NCBI GenBank assembly: GCA_947495295.1
Contig: CANLYJ010000001.1
Location: 744,001-808,000 of the forward strand
Direction of reading: 5' to 3'
Length of the DNA: 64,000 nt
Source of the DNA: an uncultured Paracoccaceae bacterium
GTDB taxonomy: Bacteria > Pseudomonadota > Alphaproteobacteria > Rhodobacterales > Rhodobacteraceae
In this document: positions 9,296-16,017 of the stretch, piece by piece
Layout of the letters: each line of letters begins with the position of its first letter
How positions within the stretch are numbered: the stretch's first letter is position 1
Position numbers and translations under genes: made by a program
The notes under the pieces: generated by a model
The model's database searches: none
The model's input: the letters and a program-made list of their open reading frames with translations, nothing else
What the model was told of the DNA's origin: nothing

Positions 9296-9377
9296 AGATG
9301 CATGTCTGGAACACACGCATTTCGTTCACTGTCCCTCGTTCCATAACTGGCGCCCGGAATTTTCCGGGCGCTTTTTT
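9296..9377 (+). ncRNA. candidate intergenic small RNA
   Basis: The predicted start is about 7 bases after the TTAATA element and the end is the strong terminator at 9350-9377, giving a transcript of roughly 80 nt. Inside it TGGAAC and GTTCCA can pair to form a second stem, and ATGC/GCAT a small 5' stem. No Shine-Dalgarno plus open reading frame is apparent. The alternative is that the hairpin simply terminates the YHS gene 127 bases upstream. Confidence 0.4.
9350..9377 (+). terminator. strong Rho-independent terminator
   Basis: Ten-base perfect arms GCGCCCGGAA/TTCCGGGCGC with a 2-base centre are followed by six T. This is the strongest intrinsic terminator seen in the left third of the window. 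Confidence 0.92.
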
Positions 9378-9402
9378 ATGTGTGCTGTTATAGGGTTAGA
9401 TC

Positions 9403-9870
9403 ATGAACTACTCTGATGATTTTTTACGCCGTATTCTGAAACGCACCCGGAGCGCTGCCGTTGTTGGTGTGTCGGCCAATCCGGTGCGTCCCAGCTATTT
9501 TGTGGCCCGGTATCTGAGCCTGAAAGGGTTTCGCGTGATCCCGGTCAACCCTGGGCTGGCGGGCCAGACATTGCTGGGTGAGACGGTTTATGGCGATTTG
9601 GCCGATATCCCTGATGATGTGGATATGGTGGATATCTTTCGCCGGTCTGATGCCGTTCCCCCGATTGTGGATGCGGCATTGGCGCGCTGGCCCGCATTGC
9701 AGACGATCTGGATGCAGATTGGCGTTGAACACCCGGAGGCCGCCGCAAAGGCGGTGGCGCGCGGTGTTGATGTTATTCAGAATCGCTGTCCCAAGATCGA
9801 ATACCAGCGCCTGTTTGGTGAATTGCGCATGGGTGGTTTTGCCACCGGGGTGATTTCGTCAAAGCTTTAA
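9403..9870 (+). CDS. CoA-binding domain protein (YccU type)
   Basis: This 155-residue cytoplasmic protein is a stand-alone CoA-binding Rossmann domain. It shows AAVVGVSANPVRPSYFVARYL near the N-terminus, VIPVNPG, a VDIFRRSDAVPPIV stretch and IQNRCPKIEY near the C-terminus. The length fits the YccU-like family. The physiological role of the family is unclear. It ends convergently with hisE, overlapping by 4 bases. Confidence 0.85.
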   Translation: MNYSDDFLRRILKRTRSAAVVGVSANPVRPSYFVARYLSLKGFRVIPVNPGLAGQTLLGETVYGDLADIPDDVDMVDIFRRSDAVPPIVDAALARWPALQTIWMQIGVEHPEAAAKAVARGVDVIQNRCPKIEYQRLFGELRMGGFATGVISSKL

Positions 9871-10172
9871 CGGCTTGCCTTTTCGGCGATACCGGATGTG
9901 CCTTGCCGTTTGCCCAGTTCGGTCAACAAGTCGTCAAGACTGACGTCGCAGGCCGTCAGCATCACCAGCAGGTGATAAAGCACATCTGCCGCCTCTGAAG
10001 TCAGGCCCGCCTTGTCGCCTTTGACGGCTTCGATGATCGCTTCTATCGCCTCTTCCCCGAATTTTTCGGCGCATTTTTCTGGTCCTTTGGCCAGCAATTG
10101 GGCGGTCCAGCTGCTGGATGGGTCGGCATCCTTACGCGATGCGATCAGGGTGGCAAGGTCATCAAGCGTCAT
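9867..10172 (-). CDS. hisE: phosphoribosyl-ATP pyrophosphatase
   Basis: This 101-residue enzyme hydrolyses phosphoribosyl-ATP to phosphoribosyl-AMP, the second step of histidine synthesis. The MazG-like fold is visible in [21 protein letters not shown] (metal-binding Glu residues) and [15 protein letters not shown]. It overlaps hisF by 3 bases (stop TAA at 10169-10171, start ATG at 10170-10172), so it is the last gene of the hisA-DUF2867-hisF-hisE unit. Confidence 0.95.
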   Translation of the reverse strand: MTLDDLATLIASRKDADPSSSWTAQLLAKGPEKCAEKFGEEAIEAIIEAVKGDKAGLTSEAADVLYHLLVMLTACDVSLDDLLTELGKRQGTSGIAEKASR

Positions 10173-10927
10173 AGGCGCACCGGAATCCCGGCGGCGGCCA
10201 TGTGGGATTTTGCCTCGCCGATTGTGTAAGTGCCGAAATGGAAGATCGAGGCAGCAAGTACCGCAGACGCCCCGCCCATCGTCACGCCTTCGACGAGGTG
10301 ATCAAGCGTGCCGACCCCACCCGAGGCGATCACCGGCACATTCACTGCGTCCGAAATGGCCTTTGTCAGTGGCAGGTTGAACCCGGCCTTGGTTCCATCC
10401 CTGTCCATCGAGGTCAGCAGGATTTCCCCGGCGCCTTTTTCCACGACGGTGCGCGCAAATTCCACCGCATCAATGCCGGTTTCCCGCCTGCCGCCATGGG
10501 TGAAGATCTCCCATTTTCCGGGCGCCACGGTTTTGGCGTCGATCGCCACGACGATGCATTGCGATCCAAATCGCATTGCCGCCTCTGCCACGACATCAGG
10601 ATTGGCGACGGCGGCAGAATTGAAGCTGACTTTGTCTGCCCCGGCCAGCAACAGGTCGCGCACGTCATGATGGGTCCGTACACCGCCGCCGATGGTGAGC
10701 GGCATGAAACACTGTTCGGCCGTTCGCGTGGCCAGATCAAACATGGTGCCCCGGTTTTCCTGGGTCGCCATGATATCCAGAAAGCAAAGCTCGTCCGCGC
10801 CAGCCGCGTTATAGGCAATGGCGGCATCAACCGGATCGCCCGCATCAATCAGATCGACAAAATTCACGCCTTTGACGACCCGCCCTTCGGCGACATCAAG
10901 GCAAGGGATGATCCGTGTCTTCAACAT
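10169..10927 (-). CDS. hisF: imidazole glycerol phosphate synthase cyclase subunit
   Basis: This 252-residue TIM barrel starts [20 protein letters not shown] with the catalytic Asp near residue 11; the second catalytic Asp is in VVAIDAK. The start at 10927 has AAGGAT eight bases upstream. HisF receives ammonia from HisH to make imidazole glycerol phosphate and AICAR. Its partner HisH is encoded about 35 kb away on the other strand (45924-46562), which is unusual. Confidence 0.96.
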   Translation of the reverse strand: MLKTRIIPCLDVAEGRVVKGVNFVDLIDAGDPVDAAIAYNAAGADELCFLDIMATQENRGTMFDLATRTAEQCFMPLTIGGGVRTHHDVRDLLLAGADKVSFNSAAVANPDVVAEAAMRFGSQCIVVAIDAKTVAPGKWEIFTHGGRRETGIDAVEFARTVVEKGAGEILLTSMDRDGTKAGFNLPLTKAISDAVNVPVIASGGVGTLDHLVEGVTMGGASAVLAASIFHFGTYTIGEAKSHMAAAGIPVRL

Positions 10928-11006
10928 GGCGTGATCCTTAGGCGGAATGGGGCGAAATGGGAAGGGGGCGGTGGTAGATGTCGGGCACTGGAAATGGGAG
11001 CATCTG

Positions 11007-11453
11007 ATGAAACATGTGATCGCCGCGACCCTGATCGGGCTTTGCGCAACACCAATATTGGCAGAAGATATGATGAAAACATCACCGCTTTCCGTAAGCG
11101 AAACGATTGACGGGTTAGAGGCCGCAGTCACCGGGGCAGGGGCCACCGTCTTTGCACGGGTGGATCATGCCAAAGGGGCCGAGAGTGTCGGCAAGTCGAT
11201 CCCGGAGGCGCAGTTGCTGATCTTTGGCAATCCGGCCCTGGGCACATTGGCGATGGAGGATGACATCCGCGCCGGGCTGGTTTTGCCCTTGCGTGTCTTG
11301 GCCTATCAGGATGCGGATGGTTACACGCAAATGACGTGGACCCCGGCGGAGGATCTGTTTGCGGGTCTTGATATTGCCGCCGATGCCGAAGTTGTGGGCA
11401 AGATCAATGGCGCCCTGAACATGCTGACGGATAAGGCGATGAGTGCAAATTAA
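11007..11453 (+). CDS. DUF302 domain-containing exported protein
   Basis: This 148-residue protein begins [19 protein letters not shown], a Sec signal peptide, after GGGAG. The mature part matches the DUF302 family: [40 protein letters not shown] and a C-terminal half with [13 protein letters not shown]. Function is unknown; the family folds as a small alpha/beta domain. It is divergent from hisF and convergent with the DUF2867 gene (4-base overlap of the ends). Confidence 0.82.
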   Translation: MKHVIAATLIGLCATPILAEDMMKTSPLSVSETIDGLEAAVTGAGATVFARVDHAKGAESVGKSIPEAQLLIFGNPALGTLAMEDDIRAGLVLPLRVLAYQDADGYTQMTWTPAEDLFAGLDIAADAEVVGKINGALNMLTDKAMSAN

Positions 11454-11905
11454 GCCGCTGCAGCGACCCGGCTTAGCGCATTGCGCGCAATTGCGATGTG
11501 GAACGGCATGATCACTGCGAGATAAAGGCGCCCCCCGATATTGTGGGGGGCGACCCATGTGGCCAGGCAGATCCGGCCTTCATGCGACAGGACCGATACC
11601 CGGAAATCCAGATGCTTGTCGTCGAACCCGGCGATGATCTCGGTTTCGCTTTCCGCCTCAACCGGGAACGCTCCCAATTTGTCATCGGCAGCCGGTCCGT
11701 CATTATCAAGCCCGAAGGGGGCTGTGACGATGCGCCGGATCAGCAGCAGGAACTGCGCCCAACTGGGGAAATTGGTGATGATTTCGGCGGCGCGGCGCAC
11801 GGGCATATCGGACGGGACGGCGTAGCAATCCAGAAAGTCGCCGGATTTTCGATATGCACGAAGCGCGCTGATATCGGGGAGGGTGATGGCCGTGACTTGT
11901 GGCAT
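11450..11905 (-). CDS. DUF2867 domain-containing protein
   Basis: This 151-residue protein matches DUF2867. It shows DFLDCYAVPSDMPVRRAAEII, then FDDKHLDFRVSVL, and WVAPHNIGGRLYLAVIMPFH near the end. It lies 3 bases after hisA and upstream of hisF, so it is co-transcribed with histidine genes, but no role in that pathway is known to me. It may be a lipid-binding-like fold; that is a guess. Confidence 0.75.
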   Translation of the reverse strand: MPQVTAITLPDISALRAYRKSGDFLDCYAVPSDMPVRRAAEIITNFPSWAQFLLLIRRIVTAPFGLDNDGPAADDKLGAFPVEAESETEIIAGFDDKHLDFRVSVLSHEGRICLATWVAPHNIGGRLYLAVIMPFHIAIARNALSRVAAAA

Positions 11906-11908
11906 GGC

Positions 11909-12628
11909 TTATCCTTTCAATAGGGCCAACGCATCGCCCAGATCAATCGCCCCGTCATAAAGTGCTCGCCCCGAAATTGCGCCCGCGATAATGCCAGTCT
12001 CTTTCAGCGCGGTCAGGTCGCCCATGGAAGACACCCCGCCGGATGCGATGACGGGGATATCAACCGCGCGGGCGAGCGCGGCTGTGGCGTCGATATTCGG
12101 CCCTTTCATCGCCCCGTCGCGCAGGATGTCAGTGTAGATGATGGCGGCGATGCCCGCATCCTCGAACGATTTGGCAAGGTCGGTGACCATCACGTCGGTT
12201 TCCTCTGCCCAGCCGCGCGTGGCGACTTTGCCATTGCGGGCGTCCAGCCCAACGGCCACCTTGCCCGGAAAGGCCTTCGCGGCCTCGCGGACCAGATCGG
12301 GGTTTTCGACCGCGACCGTCCCAAGGATCACACGCGCGAGCCCCTTATCCAGCCAGCGTTCAATCGTTGCCATATCGCGAATCCCACCGCCAAGTTGGGC
12401 CGGAACAGAGCAGGCTTTCAGGATCGCCTCAACCGGGGCCGCATTCACCGGCTCGCCCGCAAAGGCGCCGTTCAGGTCCACCAGATGCAGCCATTCACAC
12501 CCCGCATCCACAAAGGCGCGTGCCTGTGCCGCCGGGTCATCATTGAACACCGTCGTCTGATCCATGTCGCCATGCACCAGTCGCACGGCGTTGCCATCTT
12601 TGAGGTCAATCGCGGGATAGAGGATCAT
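11909..12628 (-). CDS. hisA: phosphoribosylformimino-5-aminoimidazole carboxamide ribotide isomerase
   Basis: This 239-residue TIM barrel opens [21 protein letters not shown], with the catalytic Asp at residue 8. The second catalytic Asp is expected in the YTDILRDG segment. It performs the fourth step of histidine synthesis. It is the first gene of the minus-strand hisA-DUF2867-hisF-hisE block. The bases just upstream (AGGGCGCGCC before ATG) match a 9-mer found just after hisH at 46569-46577. Confidence 0.96.
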   Translation of the reverse strand: MILYPAIDLKDGNAVRLVHGDMDQTTVFNDDPAAQARAFVDAGCEWLHLVDLNGAFAGEPVNAAPVEAILKACSVPAQLGGGIRDMATIERWLDKGLARVILGTVAVENPDLVREAAKAFPGKVAVGLDARNGKVATRGWAEETDVMVTDLAKSFEDAGIAAIIYTDILRDGAMKGPNIDATAALARAVDIPVIASGGVSSMGDLTALKETGIIAGAISGRALYDGAIDLGDALALLKG

Positions 12629-12763
12629 GGCGCGCCCTTTCGTTATCTATGCGCGTTTATGCATGCGGCTGGGCGGATTGCAACGCAGCGACCCCACGTC
12701 AGACTTGATCGGGGGCCGCAATGGCGCGCATGCTGTGGACAATTCTGAGGGAGGATATCAGAC

Positions 12764-13153
12764 ATGAAGAAAATCTTGATGACAGCCGTTGCCGCAATCG
12801 GTTTTGCCGGGGCCGCCTTTGCAGACCCGCTGGAGGGGATCTGGCAGACAGCCAAGGATGACAATGGGAATTTTGGCTTTGTTCAGGTTGCGCCCTGTGG
12901 TGCGGCGCTTTGCGGCACGCTGATCAAATCCTTTGACACCAATGGCAATGAGATTTCCTCCAACTTCACGGGGCGCAACATCATTTCGGAAACAGTGGCA
13001 GAAGGCGGCGGTTCCTATTCGGGCAAGATTTATTCGCCCGACCGCGATAAAACCTACACTTCAAGTCTGGAACTCAGTGGTGATCGGCTTGCCGTGTCCG
13101 GCTGCGTGTTTGGTATCTGCCGCAGCGGTGGCACTTGGTTGCGCGTGCAGTAA
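12764..13153 (+). CDS. DUF2147 domain-containing exported protein
   Basis: This 129-residue protein starts MKKILMTAVAAIGFAGAAFA, a clear signal peptide, behind GGGAGGA. The mature domain, LEGIWQTAKDDNGNFGFVQV with paired Cys in APCGAALCG and SGCVFGICRSGGTW, is typical of DUF2147. The four Cys may form disulfides in the periplasm. A strong terminator follows 17 bases after the stop, so it is monocistronic. Confidence 0.82.
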   Translation: MKKILMTAVAAIGFAGAAFADPLEGIWQTAKDDNGNFGFVQVAPCGAALCGTLIKSFDTNGNEISSNFTGRNIISETVAEGGGSYSGKIYSPDRDKTYTSSLELSGDRLAVSGCVFGICRSGGTWLRVQ

Positions 13154-13170
13154 CGCGATACTGCGAACGA

Positions 13171-13204
13171 AAGGGCCGACCCTGGCATCAGGGTCGGCCT
13201 TTTT
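13171..13204 (+). terminator. Rho-independent terminator of the DUF2147 gene
   Basis: Eleven-base arms GGCCGACCCTG/CAGGGTCGGCC with loop GCAT are followed by five T. Confidence 0.93.
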
Positions 13205-13252
13205 AGTTGTAACACGGTTTGTCCCGGCTGTTTCTGGAACAGGGTCCTGACC

Positions 13253-13726
13253 CTAGCCGGGGCGCAACCCCGTCTCAACCAGCATGCCGCGCCGTTTCGC
13301 CTCGTAATAATAACCGCGCGCATACCAGCTGACGGCTGCGGCTTCATCCCCGTCGGAGATCAGCCAAGCCCCGCGCAGATAGCGTCCGGCATATTTCAGG
13401 TTGGTTTCGGCATCCAACAACCCTTCTGGCGTGCCCCGATACCCCATGGTGCGGGCGGTTTCGGGCAGGATTTGCATCAGCCCGTAATAGGGGCCGTTGC
13501 GCGCAGCCGGGTTATGTGTGCTTTCGCGGATGATGACCCGGTGCAGCAAGGTGACGGGGATGTCATGGATCGCGGCATATTTGTTGATCAACCTGCGCAG
13601 TTGCGGCGTTTCATTGGGGTAGAGTGGGATATCATTGCTGGCGCGTGACGGTGGGGTCTTTTCCCGGCGTCCACAAGCGGCCAATGCGGCAAGGCCAGTG
13701 ATCATGACAAAGCGGCGGTGGTACAT
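13253..13726 (-). CDS. lytic transglycosylase lipoprotein
   Basis: This 157-residue protein begins MYHRRFVMITGLAALAACG with a lipobox (LAAC), so it is probably lipid-anchored. The SLT domain carries the catalytic Glu in IIRESTHNP, then YGLMQILPETARTMGY and NLKYAGRYLRGA. It would cleave peptidoglycan between MurNAc and GlcNAc. The ATG at 13726 follows AGGAG; a longer in-frame start at 13780 would disrupt the lipoprotein signal. Confidence 0.85.
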   Translation of the reverse strand: MYHRRFVMITGLAALAACGRREKTPPSRASNDIPLYPNETPQLRRLINKYAAIHDIPVTLLHRVIIRESTHNPAARNGPYYGLMQILPETARTMGYRGTPEGLLDAETNLKYAGRYLRGAWLISDGDEAAAVSWYARGYYYEAKRRGMLVETGLRPG

Positions 13727-13887
13727 TTTCTGCTCCTGACTTTTTTGCTGACGGTAACTGTTCAGACACCGAAAAGCCACGCAGAGGTTGAGAGGCGGGC
13801 GTTTATCCTCTTAACCCTAGGCCAGGTCCAGGGCCCGTTTCGTGTCAGCCGCCCATTTCATGATCGTCGGATCAAAGGTCAGCGCCA

Positions 13888-14203
13888 TCAAGGCCACGCA
13901 AATTTCCATGCCGCAATCCCCATCGTCAGCCCAATGACAGAGGCCAAGGGAGCCGCGATGGCGAGGACCGACATCGTTTCCATCGCGATTTTCCACTGCC
14001 CGAGCAGGGCGGTTCACACCATGGTGCCACGGCCAGAACTGCCAACCGCCAGGATAGTACCCGACGATTGCGGCAACCGCAGCAAGTGCCGTCCATGGGA
14101 TTGGTCCAAAAAAGGGCCAGCGCCGTCTGCCAAAAAAGATGTTGCCGGATGCATCCAGCAACCATTGCAGCCCTTCCGTCAGGAACCGGGTCAGGGCCGG
14201 AAG
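13888..14203 (-). pseudogene. remnant of a ProW-type ABC transporter permease
   Basis: Three minus-strand frames read in turn give pieces of a betaine/TMAO-type permease. The first is FLTEGLQWLLDA followed by PIPWTALAAVAAIVGYYPGGW, the second is WRLAVLAVAPW, and the third is LLGQWKIAMETMSVLAIAA with VIGLTMGIAAW ending in TGA at 13888. The last piece is the start of the inner-membrane permease domain (glycine, tryptophan, MET motif). At least two frameshifts separate them. Upstream (14210-14440) a short stretch, ALGMDFVVVNAGSAAADRPG, could be the tail of a binding protein, but this is weak. The rest of 13727-14479 holds no intact gene. Confidence 0.6.
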
Positions 14204-14479
14204 GCCCGGATCAAGGCATCCGGGTTGGGCCCCCGACAGACGGGTCCCAGGCGTAACCATCGGCTTAGGCTGGGCATTTGAGGAATTCGCCCGGCCTGTC
14301 GGCTGCGGCAGAACCGGCGTTCACAACCACAAAGTCCATGCCCAATGCTTCAATCCCTTCCTGACCTTGGTTGAGCGGAGAAAATCGTTGCAGATGTCGT
14401 AAATGAGAATCTTCGGGTCCAATCTCAAAAAGTCATTCCACTGATTTTGCGCCAGATTAGTCGAAAGAGGATGTCGATA

Positions 14480-15730
14480 ATGCGCTATTCGGGTTTCAAG
14501 GTTATCAAAGAAGCACTAACCGGCCATAAGGGCTGGACCCCGGCCTGGCGCGCGCCGGACCCGCAGCCGCAGTACGACATTGTGATCATTGGCGGCGGCG
14601 GGCACGGTTTGGCGACGGCTTATTATCTGGCCAAGCAGTATCAGCAGAAACGAATCGCTGTACTGGAAAAGGGCTGGATTGGCGGCGGCAATGTGGGTCG
14701 CAACACCACGATCATCCGTTCCAACTATTTGCTGGATGGTAATGAGCCGTTTTACGAGTTTTCTCTGAAGCTGTGGGAAGGGCTGGAGCAGGATTTCAAT
14801 TACAATGCGATGATCTCGCAGCGCGGCATCCTGAACCTGATCCATTCGGACGCCCAGCGTGATGCGTTCATCCGCCGGGGCAATGCGATGATCCTGAACG
14901 GTGCCGATGCCGAAATGCTGACCACCGAACAGATCAAGGCCCGCTATCCGTTCCTGAACACCGATGATGCCCGTTTTCCGATCAAGGGTGGGCTGGCCCA
15001 GCATCGCGGCGGGACGGTGCGTCATGATGCGGTGGCCTGGGGTTATGCGCGTGGGGCGGATGGCCTTGGCGTCGATATCATTCAGAATTGCGAGGTCACG
15101 GGCTTTCGCATTGAGAACGGTAAATGCCTGGGGGTTGAAACCACCAAAGGGTTCATCGGCGCGGGCAAGGTGGGTTGCGCTGTTGCCGGGTCATCCAGCC
15201 GTTTGATGTCAAAGGCCGATATGCGGCTGCCGATGGAAAGTCATGTGTTGCAGGCCTTCGTATCCGAAGGGTTAAAGCCTGTGTTGCCCGGCGTCATCAC
15301 CTTTGGCGCGGGCCATTTCTATTGCAGCCAGTCGGATAAAGGCGGGTTGGTTTTTGGCGGTGATATTGATGGCTACAACTCCTACGCCCAACGCGGCAAT
15401 CTGCCGGTGGTCGAAGATGTCTGTGAAGGTGGGATGGCGATCTTTCCCGCCTTTGGAAGAGCCCGGCTGCTACGGATGTGGGGCGGGATCATGGATATGT
15501 CGATGGACGGCTCACCGATCATCGACCGCACCCATATTGACGGGCTCTATTTCAATGGTGGCTGGTGTTATGGCGGGTTCAAGGCGACGCCTGCATCGGG
15601 GTTTTGTTTTGCCCATTTACTGGCCACGGACGCCGCGCACCCAACGGCAACAGCCTATCGGTTTGACCGGTTCGAAAAGGGCCTGATGATTGATGAAAAA
15701 GGGATGGGCAATCAGCCCAATTTACACTGA
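14480..15730 (+). CDS. mgdA: N-methylglutamate dehydrogenase subunit A (sarcosine oxidase beta-like)
   Basis: This 416-residue flavoprotein is homologous to the beta subunit of heterotetrameric sarcosine oxidase. The FAD-binding motif GGGGHGLATAYYLA lies at about residues 38-51. The His that carries covalent FMN in that family is in GGTVRHDAVAWGY (His182). ATG 14480 is chosen with AGAGG 9 bases upstream. Clustering with gmaS and mgsABC favours N-methylglutamate as substrate over sarcosine: the enzyme would release glutamate and a C1 unit as formaldehyde or methylene-THF. First gene of a four-gene operon with overlapping ends. A true sarcosine oxidase is the alternative. Confidence 0.82.
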   Translation: MRYSGFKVIKEALTGHKGWTPAWRAPDPQPQYDIVIIGGGGHGLATAYYLAKQYQQKRIAVLEKGWIGGGNVGRNTTIIRSNYLLDGNEPFYEFSLKLWEGLEQDFNYNAMISQRGILNLIHSDAQRDAFIRRGNAMILNGADAEMLTTEQIKARYPFLNTDDARFPIKGGLAQHRGGTVRHDAVAWGYARGADGLGVDIIQNCEVTGFRIENGKCLGVETTKGFIGAGKVGCAVAGSSSRLMSKADMRLPMESHVLQAFVSEGLKPVLPGVITFGAGHFYCSQSDKGGLVFGGDIDGYNSYAQRGNLPVVEDVCEGGMAIFPAFGRARLLRMWGGIMDMSMDGSPIIDRTHIDGLYFNGGWCYGGFKATPASGFCFAHLLATDAAHPTATAYRFDRFEKGLMIDEKGMGNQPNLH

Positions 15731-16017
15731 TGATTATTGATCACCCTCTTCTTGGTCCGCGTGACAGCGCCGAATTCACCTATATGGGTGACGCCCGATT
15801 GATCGACCGGCCCGACCCGGATGCCGAAACGGCGGCGCAGGATTTCTATGAATATGGCTATCTGCGCGACAATCCGGCGGGCTGGCATGATGAGTTGTGG
15901 TTTCACGAGGCCGGTGACCGGTCATGGTTGGTTGTCACCCGCAACACCCTGACGCATGAGATTTCCAAGGTGCAACTGGCCCGCGACGTGGCCCGCAGCC
16001 GGGGGCGCAGCAAATGA
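15730..16017 (+). CDS. mgdB: N-methylglutamate dehydrogenase subunit B (sarcosine oxidase delta-like)
   Basis: This 95-residue small subunit overlaps the previous stop by one base. It matches the delta family (LGPRDSAEFTYMGDARLIDRP, WHDELWFHEAGDRSWLVVTRN). In characterised sarcosine oxidases Cys6, Cys9, His59 and Cys63 bind zinc. Here the CPxCG motif reads HPLLG (residues 5-9) and position 63 is Asp; only His59 remains. The zinc site is therefore probably absent, which may be a trait of the N-methylglutamate dehydrogenase branch or of this strain. Confidence 0.82.
   Translation: MIIDHPLLGPRDSAEFTYMGDARLIDRPDPDAETAAQDFYEYGYLRDNPAGWHDELWFHEAGDRSWLVVTRNTLTHEISKVQLARDVARSRGRSK

Noticed and set aside
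13817..14260. 147-codon minus-strand reading frame as an intact gene
   Set aside because: Recognisable permease segments continue in other frames, so this frame is a composite of coding remnants and out-of-frame sequence.
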